In this document: positions 57,001 to 64,000 of the stretch, in pieces
How positions within the stretch are numbered: position 1 is the stretch's first letter
Layout of the letters: every line of letters begins with the position of its first letter
NCBI RefSeq assembly: GCF_001540865.1
Contig: NC_033627.1
Coordinates: 5,983,389-6,047,388, forward strand
From: Ananas comosus
Taxonomy: Eukaryota > Streptophyta > Magnoliopsida > Poales > Bromeliaceae
Length of the DNA: 64,000 nucleotides
Reading direction: 5' to 3'
Notes under the pieces: model-generated
The model's input: the letters and a program-made list of their open reading frames with translations, nothing else
Databases searched by the model: none
Told to the model about the DNA's origin: nothing
Position numbers and translations under genes: made by a program

Positions 57001-57300
57001 GCTCTGTGACAGGCAACGCTTGAGGTCTGCGGACTAATATGGCAGGCACCAGATTGGGTACAGTTTTGATTTGGTTACCTTGAGACATGCTCAGTATTGT
57101 ATTCTTTAGAGTAACAGTTTTTATTATTTGCTCTCTGTTATATATGTTGTTATAGCTACTGTAGTTGTTCTTCATATCCTTACACATATATCAGTTTGTT
57201 CTATCTCCTTTACTTTTCAGTAAATACGATTTGCCTTTGTGGCTCTGTCGTACTCACTAGAAAACCTTGATTGTAGTTTCTCTCATCTTTGAACTATCGG
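54059..57300 (+). repeat. Family X LTR-like repeat, copy IV, least interrupted
   Basis: It begins TGTAAGGACTAAG, close to the TGTAAGGACTTAG start of the element B LTR. It contains in order the blocks of copy III, an AGGTGAGCACGG donor-like site (55612) and, near its end, the stem-loop AGAAAAC / GTTTCT (57260-57283). The GC-rich part (54780-55520) gives several frames over 80 codons on both strands, but none is shared with the homologous part at 7640-8260. The far terminus is missing. It is a useful reference for joining the split copies. Confidence 0.5.
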
Positions 57301-58305
57301 TGGGTAGCTACGACCTTGAGCAAAATGAAATTAAAGAAAATCATCATAGAGTAATCCTATAATACATTTTTTAACGTTGGATCTTAGCATCTGATTTACA
57401 TTATATCATACTAATTAAATCGTTATCAAATCTGAATTATAGAATCAAATTTTAAAAGACTTAAATAAGTAGCTATACAGATAATTAATTAGATATTTGG
57501 AGGAATGTTTGGTTAGTTAACTACAATTAAACCTGGCGTTAGATTTCCGCAAGCAAAGGGACACATTGCTCTCTCAAATGAACTCTGCAGGAAAGCTACT
57601 TTTGCTCTCATTTTGTATACTACTACAACTTTACAATATTATTCAACATTAAAACAAAAGAATAATTGAAAATTAAGAGAAAAGAAACTTCGTCATCTAT
57701 CTCCTTTTGGTTTCATGACTACCAACAACACTCACTCATCATCGTCTTCCTGCAGTTAATTATAAATCCCAAATGAACAAATTACACTAAATTAATGCTA
57801 ACTTCTGAAATAGTAAACAGGAATTAAGAGAGAGAAGTAAAGAGAGAATTTGAACTCAAAATTATCCTTTTGATTTTTAGTTGTTTTACAGAATGAAAAT
57901 CCACAAACTATGAAATATCATTCATTCTTAAAAGTTATCAAAATTTAAGTTACAAAGTGATCAATGTAAAATCACTATGAAAACTTTATTTCATGTTATG
58001 TGTATATATATTAATTTGAGCATTAATTCAAATCCTGCTGCTTGACAACTATGGTTGCCTATAATTCACAATTTACTTCCAACTCCTGAATAATTATGTC
58101 AAATATTCAGTAGAATTAATCAACAACCCAAAAGTAGGAAAACGAAAGATAAAAAAACAATCCTTCATTACATAATAGTCCAAGCAAAATTGTAATAAAT
58201 TTACTACAAATAAGGAAAACCATATGTTATAGAACTATGATATAAAATATACAAATTCAATAGGAAAAAAGTTAACACAAATGTGCATCAATAAATTATA
58301 AGATA
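57301..58305. other. Intergenic, AT-rich, no gene
   Basis: No conserved frame or repeat is recognised. This lies upstream of the P450 gene. Confidence 0.65.
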
Positions 58306-58400
58306 GACCGACCGTCCCTAGCGCAAGTGGCAAAGGGCTTGGTGGTTGGTACCTAGCTAAGTTTTCTAGAGCTTGTTTCGTTGCTATCAAAGAAAAATAA
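58306..58400 (+). mobile_element. tRNA-derived SINE, internally deleted
   Basis: 'accgaccgtccctagcgcaa' then 'gtggcaaagggcttggtgg' resembles the head of known monocot tRNA-derived SINEs, with an A-box-like TAGCGCAAGTGG. The usual B box (GGTTCGAATCC type) is missing: the sequence jumps from 'ggttggtacc' to 'tagctaagtttt', then ends in an A-rich tail. The internal deletion would remove Pol III promoter function. Confidence 0.6.
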
Positions 58401-58834
58401 ATAAAATCCTGGTAAGATCAAATGTATCTTTCTACACAGTAAATAAAAGCAAATCCGGCACCATTAATGCATGCACTAACCAAATAGGTGCCTTAAATTG
58501 ATAACACCCATAAATGAGGCTTGGAATTCGAATCACTTAGCATAGACTAATGATTTTTGAAGCAAATGCAATGAGGTTTGCAGAAACATTTTAATCACCA
58601 TAATCTAGGAGAAAGGTTTTCCTAACACAATTATTTCATATAAAATTTACAACATCAGATTAAATATCTAAATATTACTAAAAAAGTACAAATAAGATAA
58701 AAAAAACTAAGGCATCATTTGAGTGTTCAATTACCATTTTAATCTTGTTGGATTATTCTCTATCTAATTTCTCGTTTGGCACAATATGATAATTGGTTTC
58801 AAAATCAATCCCATATATATAGTGCAACTGTTAA

Positions 58835-59324
58835 AATTAATAAAGATTTTATTATATAATTTGGGAGTTTATCTAGCCAAATTTTATATATAATATATAT
58901 ATATATTCAGATTACCAAAGATTAAGTACAATGTACTAACGGATAGATAATAAACAACTCTTCAATTTAACAATATTTATTTTAAAACAACGTAACACTC
59001 AATCACATCGTCAAACAGAGATTATTAAATCTGCAAGTGGAAAGATATATAAGAATGAAAAGAGTGAATCACAAGGGTAGATACATAATACCAAGTCATA
59101 TATATACAGAAACCTGTTATTTGTATTTATTAAACATGAAGGAAACTATATAGACCCCACACATCAAAATACATGTTACAAATATTAAAAAAATAAGTAA
59201 CATGCAATTATTTTGATAGATGAAAAAGTAATAGAATAATACAAAAATAAAAGTTACGAAAAAGATCATCAACGTAAGCGTAAGTTGTAAAGTAAGCGGA
59301 GGTAAACCGAATCAGCATGTCGGT
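58835..59324 (+). repeat. Duplicated block, copy 1 (upstream of CYP78A)
   Basis: About 490 bp matching 62928-63405 in the same orientation, including 'gggagtttatctagcca', 'caatatttattttaaaacaa', 'gtcatatatatacagaaacc' and 'cagcatgtcggt'. Copy 2 differs by many one- and two-base indels. Confidence 0.88.
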
Positions 59325-59742
59325 GCACTGACCCCACCAGCGTGTGGCACGTACCCGAAAATTCGACCGAGAACAAGTCACGCAGTCACCACCTTCGGCC
59401 TCCACCGCAAAAATATTGAGTCAATTCATCCGTGATTTTAAAATTAATAATACCCCCTACTTGTTTAATAAAAACCACCAATTATCGTACTCCATATGTT
59501 CTGATGGCCCTCGCTTACCACCATTTTTCTTAATAATTTCATAAATAATAATAACAAACTATACAATTAATATAATAAAATCGTATGTAAATAAAAAAAA
59601 TTTATTTTATTAAATACACGAATAATTAATAATGAGAGAATTAATAATTAGTGGCGCAGTCAAGAGAAGTGACAGAAGCAATTTCCACCGCGTGAAACAT
59701 CAGATGCTCGCCTTTGGCTATTGCCGAACAAGCGCAGATTGG

Positions 59743-59780
59743 CCTTTTTTCCTTTTTTTTTTTCTTCTGTTTTTTTGTTT

Positions 59781-59813
<33 letters not shown>

Positions 59814-59830
59814 TTTTTTCTTTTTTTTCC
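59743..59830. repeat. Long poly-T/poly-pyrimidine tract
   Basis: About 88 bases of nearly pure T with a few C and G, ending near the promoter of the P450 gene. Length may be unreliable. Confidence 0.9.
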
Positions 59831-59852
59831 CTCTCCCTTATAACATCGCCGT

Positions 59853-59862
59853 GTATATAAAT
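59853..59862 (+). promoter_or_regulatory. Probable TATA box of the CYP78A gene
   Basis: TATATAAATA lies about 250 bp before the ATG. A second candidate, CTATAAAC, is at 59882-59889. A CT-rich leader (59900-59990) follows, typical of plant 5' UTRs. Confidence 0.5.
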
Positions 59863-60103
59863 ATATGTCTCTAATTCCCTCCTATAAACCCCCCCCAATG
59901 CCCTTTCAAACTCCTCACACAGTCGCATCCCGCTCGCCTTGTGCTCTCTCAAGAACAAGCCCTTCTCTTCTCTTCTGATCGATTCTCTCCATTAATTAGA
60001 TAGAATAGGTAAAGAAAGCTCTAAGGAGAGAGTTGCAATAGCCTCTGTTGTAGCGGTACTGCTAGCTGATACTACTAGCTACTTTTGGCTATAGTACTAC
60101 AAC

Positions 60104-62159
60104 ATGGCCGTGGTGATGAGCCTCGTGCGACAGATTCAGCTGGTTGCTACGCCGCTCCCGCTTTCTCGGCGCAGCGACGCGCTGCTTGCTGCGACCCGGC
60201 GGGCTGCGCCGTCGTAACGGCGGTGGCCGCCGCGCGGCACTGTCCGCGCTGCTCAGCAGTGCGCCTGTCTCCGGCGGGGCCCCCACGCGTGCTAACACAA
60301 CCGGAGTGGAGCCGAAGGGCGCCGTCCAATCCGGGCCCGCGCGGGGCTCTCTCGTGTGCCGGTACAGCATCTCGCGCTCCTCTCCAAGCCCGCGGCTCCC
60401 AACCCGCGCCGTCGGCGCGCATGCCTGCGCCTCCCTCCACAGCAGCCTCATCTGCCTTCTCCGTCGCGGCCACCACGGCCGCGGTGGTCTCGTCGGCGCG
60501 GCGCTCGCCGCCCCGCGAGTCCTCACCACCCGTCGTTCGCGACGACCGCCCCCGGGTGAAGCGCTGGCCGCGAGCCTCCATTTTGTGCCCGCGCCCATCC
60601 GGCTTCGCGCCCAAGACGCGCCTACTGCGTGCCGCAAGTGACGCCGTCAAGTCTGACCGCGGACCATCCGCGCATCGGGTCGACCCACCTCTTCGCCCCG
60701 CGCCGCGTCGCCGCCCACGAGCCGGGCCGCCAGTCGGACTGCGCCGCCATGCTGGCCGCCGTGTCCGCCGAGCAGTCCCGCTCGGGGTCCCTTGTCCTCC
60801 GTCCCCACCTCCAGGGCGCCGCGCTCAACAACATCATGGGCAGCGTCTTCGGCAAGCACTACGACCTCCCCCGCCGCGACCCCGAGGCCGAGCGCCTCAG
60901 GAGCATGGTGCACGAGGGCTTCGAGCTCCTCGGCGCCTTCAACTGGTCCGACCACCTCCCCTGGCTCGCCCACCTCTACGACCCCGCCCGCGTCAACCAG
61001 CGCTGCTCCGCCCTCGTCCCGCGCGTCTGCCACCTCGTCCGCGCCATCATCCCCGACCACCACAACTCCTCTGCCTCGCCCCCGCAGCTCGGCGACACTG
61101 CCGACTTCGTCGACGTGCTCCTCTCCCTCCAGGGTGACGAGAAGCTCGAAGAGGACGACATGATCGCGGTTCTCTGGGTACGTACGTGCCACATCGATCG
61201 CACGGGCATGCATGCGAGTGGTCGCTCCATCTTTTATATATATCCTCATCCCGCCACCCTCATTTGGCTGCGGTGATATATATTAAACAACAAAAACTAT
61301 ATACGCGTAATAATATATAATAATATTTTATATTTTATAGTATAGTTAATTAATTACGCCTTCGTACGTTGGGATTGGTCTTTTCGAACCAAAAATAAAA
61401 AAAGAACGTGAAAAGCATTATATAAATGTATGATGTCCCGTAAACGTTCTTTATTTTTGTTTTATTCGGGCTCTTTCTGTAAGAATTAAATAATTTATTA
61501 ATTAATTGTTTTGGCGGAAATAATACGTGACGTGGCAGGAAATGATGACACGACGGCGCTGCTGACGGAGTGGGCCATGGCGGAGCTGGTGCTCCACCCG
61601 GAGGTCCAATCGAAGCTCCGCTGCGAGATCGACGCCGTGGTGGGGCCCGGGCGCCACGTCACCGATACCGACGTGGCGCGCATGCCCTACCTGCAGGCCG
61701 GGGTGAAGGAGACCCTCCGGGCCCACCCCCCGGGCCCGCTCCTCTCCTGGGCCCGGCCCTCCACGGCGGACGTGCGCCGGGAACGGCATGGTGGTCCCCG
61801 CGGGCACCACGGCCATGGTTAACATGTGGGCCATCACCCAAGACCCGGCGGTGTGGGCCCGCCCTGAGGAGTTCTCCCCTGAGCGGTTCGTGGAGTCCAA
61901 GGGCGGCGCCGACGTGGACGTGCGCGGCGGGGACCTGCGCCTCGCGCCCTTCGGGGCGGGCCGCCGCGTGTGCCCCGGCAAGAACCTCGGGATCGTCACC
62001 GTGGGCCTCTGGGTCGCCAGGCTAGTCCGCCACTTCGAGTGGGCCCCCGCCGACGCCGCCCCTGTCAACCTGTCCGAGGTGCTCAAGCTCTCCCTCGAGA
62101 TGAAGAACCCGCTCACCGCCGTCGCAGTCCCCAAAAACACCACTGTTGAGGGCTTCTGA
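60104..62159 (+). CDS. Cytochrome P450, CYP78A type, reading frame damaged as given
   Basis: Plant CYP78A enzymes are ER-bound, haem-thiolate monooxygenases that promote organ and seed growth; the substrate is unsettled. Two exons fit the family: exon 1 60104-61177, GT-AG intron 61178-61538, exon 2 61539-62159. From about 60686 exon 1 is clean ([51 protein letters not shown], ending AVLW). Exon 2 has the helix-[10 protein letters not shown], ExxR in [11 protein letters not shown], the PEEFSPERF block and the haem-binding [14 protein letters not shown] with its Cys ligand; stop at 62157. Faults: 60104-60685 changes frame repeatedly, with a stop in the ATG frame at 60215; about 13 bases seem missing at the start of exon 2, removing residues before DTT; one slip lies near 61776. 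It is either a recent pseudogene or a good gene hit by sequence errors; I favour errors. Long Arg/Pro-rich frames here are shadows. Confidence 0.85.
61178..61538 (+). other. CYP78A intron
   Basis: GTACGT donor after TGG (Trp) and GGCAG acceptor before GAAATGAT; phase 0, 361 bp, AT-rich against GC-rich exons. Position matches the single intron usual in CYP78A genes. Confidence 0.85.
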
Positions 62160-62926
62160 ATCGCTGGCAATCAATATCGGCCACCACCGACCGCAATATC
62201 AATAAACTATTACTAGCCAGTAATAATAAAGGTACTAGGTGATACAGTAAGTCGAGTTCCAATTTTGGAAATGCTAAGTTTGGAGCTCCTGTTCGTTTTG
62301 GCTTGTTTGTTTTATTTGTTATCGCGTCTTATGTTTCAATTAAATATTTAGTCGGTGTTCTGTGTTTTATTGTCTATGTTATGTTTGTGTTTAGTCGGTG
62401 TTCTGTGTTTTATTACATATAGTATTCCTTCAAATCTTGAAGATGTCATACTCTCTTTAGATCGACCCAGAGACGGTCTTCCAAACTTGCGACACCTTTT
62501 GATGCTGTTACTTGCCTCACCGATAAGAGATGGCAACAATATTAATAAATTTAATAAAATATTTAATTTAATAAACTATAGATTAATTTAAAAAATTAAA
62601 AGTTGAAGAAGTGCCAACTCAAAAAAATAGACCAATTTGCATAAAAAATTCATTAGTTTTGAGCTTTTGCAAAAATAGGACGTCTTTTTGGATTTTACAT
62701 ATTCATGTTGAATTTTCAAAAAACTGACCAAAATATCTTTATTTTTTTTTCTCTCATTCTTTTTTTCTTCTTTCTCTCTGAAGAGGGCGGACACCTCTGT
62801 CCTGCGCACTCTCTCTCCGCCTTCCTCGCCTCCAACCCCGCCGAGGCCGCACCACGACCCTTTTTTTTTTCTCTCCAACCCTTCTTCACTGCCTCCCCGA
62901 TTCTGTACAACAGTAAAGAGAGCAAC
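62160..62926. other. 3' flank of CYP78A, no gene
   Basis: A 25-bp string (62349-62373) is repeated 42 bp later (62391-62415). 62755-62915 has a GC- and CT-rich piece after a 'gaccaa' AT-rich lead, possibly the left part of a MULE-like element, cut off by the N at 62927. No frame with a recognisable domain. Confidence 0.55.
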
Positions 62927-62927
62927 N

Positions 62928-63405
62928 AAATTAATAAAGATTTTATTTTATAATTTGGGAGTTTATCTAGCCACCAAATTTTATATATATATATATATAT
63001 ATTCAATCAAAGATTAAGTAGAATGTACTAACGGTAGAAATAAACATTTCAAATTTCAACAATATTTATTTTAAAACAACGTACATCAAAATAGGATCGT
63101 GCAAACAAGAGATTATTAAATCTCAAAGTGGAAAGATATATAGAAGTGAAAGATGAATCACAAGGTAGATACATATATAGAGTCATATATATACAGAAAC
63201 CTTTTATTTGTATTTATTTAAACATGAAGGAAAACATATATAGAATATAATTAAATACATGTTACGTAATATATTAAAAAAAGAAGTAACATGCAATTAA
63301 TTTTGATAGATGAAAAGTAATAGTAATAATAAAAAATAAAAGGTTAACGAAAAGATGTGTACGTAGCGTAGTGTAAAGCCGCGGAGGTAACCGCAGCATG
63401 TCGGT
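62928..63405 (+). repeat. Duplicated block, copy 2 (downstream of CYP78A)
   Basis: Starts right after a single N (62927) and matches 58835-59324 in the same orientation, with frequent short indels. It ends at the insertion point of the Tourist-like MITE; after that element a few bases ('ctgac', 'cgtac', 'cccgaa') again resemble the continuation at 59329-59360. Confidence 0.88.
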
Positions 63406-63408
63406 TAA

Positions 63409-63978
63409 GGCCCGTTTGTTTTGGTGTAAGTGGAGTGATGGAACTCAAGTTCCATCACTTCCGTTATTTGTTTTGGTGTAAGTGAAAAATATTATGTAAC
63501 TCAAGTTACGTTAGAGCTCCACTTCACCTACTCTCGACTTCCGGCTCTAAAGTACCGAACTCGACTTCCACCACACTCAACCTTCTCTAAACAATTTATT
63601 AAACAGTAAAACCTAAACTCTACTTTCTTTATAATAAGTTAGAATTACCTTATTTATAATAAATTAAGATTATCTTTAAATAATAATAAAAATTTTAATT
63701 ATATAATAGATTAAATTTTATAGTAATAAATTTATTACTATATTTAGAAGATAATGGAATCCACTTACTTACATCAAAACAAACAACGGAACTCAAAAAA
63801 CTAATTTTACTAGCACCAAGTTACATCAAAACAAACAGCAGAAGTGATTGAATTTAACTTTCAGTGGTACGAGTTACGTCAAAACAAACAACAGAAAAAT
63901 AATCACACTTCAGGGAAACTCAAACACCACTACACTTGACTTACGTTGAATCTACAAATTCGTCAATCCAAACGCGCC
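63409..63978. mobile_element. Tourist-like (PIF/Harbinger) MITE, 570 bp, TSD TAA
   Basis: The ends are GGCCCGTTTGTTTTGG and the complement of GGCGCGTTTGGATTGA. TAA target repeats lie at 63406-63408 and 63979-63981. Inside, a 'tttgttttggtgtaagtg' motif recurs several times in both orientations. No coding capacity. The TAA/TTA target and the GGCCCGTTTG-type end fit PIF/Harbinger MITEs; copy 1 of the duplicated block lacks it and so acts as an empty site. Confidence 0.8.
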
Positions 63979-64000
63979 TAACTGACAACGTACGCCCGAA

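Noticed and set aside
60085..61137. 350-residue Arg/Pro-rich plus frame over the P450
   Set aside because: Out of frame with the P450 coding sequence in exon 1; composition comes from GC-rich codons.
60647..61249. 200-residue minus frame over the P450
   Set aside because: Antisense shadow of exon 1, crosses the splice donor and has no domain.

Overview
The window looks like nuclear DNA from a monocot plant. It is dominated by nested Ty3/gypsy chromovirus-type retrotransposons with very long LTRs. It also holds CACTA, MULE, Tourist-like and foldback DNA transposons, and only two host genes: an intact single-exon psaD (photosystem I subunit II, minus strand, 44041-44658) and a CYP78A-type cytochrome P450 (plus strand, 60104-62159) whose frame is broken as given. 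Very high GC in the P450 exons suggests a monocot; the species cannot be named from the sequence alone.

Layout. 1-721: right end of a CACTA element inserted in a minus-strand LTR (722-1717). 1718-5400: diverged long LTR-like repeats ('family X'). 5417-7298: five small foldback elements packed between TA repeats. 7341-29112: one long family X copy, interrupted by (i) element A (LTR 8265-10784, gag-protease, eroded polymerase, integrase stub) fused to element B (15378-23774), B itself carrying a 2.9-kb solo LTR (18209-21147, TSD ATTGG), and (ii) a solo LTR in minus orientation (25843-28494, TSD GATTG). 29113-42569: an LTR-like sequence (F3) carrying a perfectly bounded TRIM (29687-30236, TSD CTAAC) and a full-length 10.2-kb Tekay-like element C (minus, 32176-42404, TSD TATAT). 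42930-43777: CACTA remnant and a foldback MITE just downstream of psaD. 47097-51540: another minus LTR (F4) holding a CACTA element (47135-48619, TSD TGG) and a MULE-like element (50240-50994, 9-bp TSD). 53245-53835: second MULE-like foldback. 54059-57300: another family X copy. 57300-63981: the CYP78A locus, with part of its upstream region repeated downstream (62928-63405) and a Tourist-like MITE (63409-63978, TSD TAA).

Most notable signals: (1) LTRs of two families carry clusters of the palindrome ACCGGT at spacings close to whole helical turns, in two flank versions (GAG-ACCGGT-CCC and the 12-bp palindrome TGTACCGGTACA). (2) A short stem-loop about 410-480 nt from the LTR 3' end recurs in all LTR families here, with paired base changes that keep the stem. 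(3) The same LTRs carry a matched AGGTGAG / TTTTCAG pair that would make an intron inside the LTR. (4) A TRIM whose 74-bp interior holds little more than a tRNA primer site, a Pol III B-box-like string and a polypurine tract. (5) Indel-rich patches in otherwise clean sequence, including the P450 5' half, next to Ns, which warn of local sequence error.

The host genes do not form a pathway: psaD acts in the chloroplast stroma at photosystem I, and CYP78A enzymes are endoplasmic-reticulum monooxygenases linked to organ size. All retroelement reading frames seen here are broken, so any mobility would depend on proteins from elsewhere.
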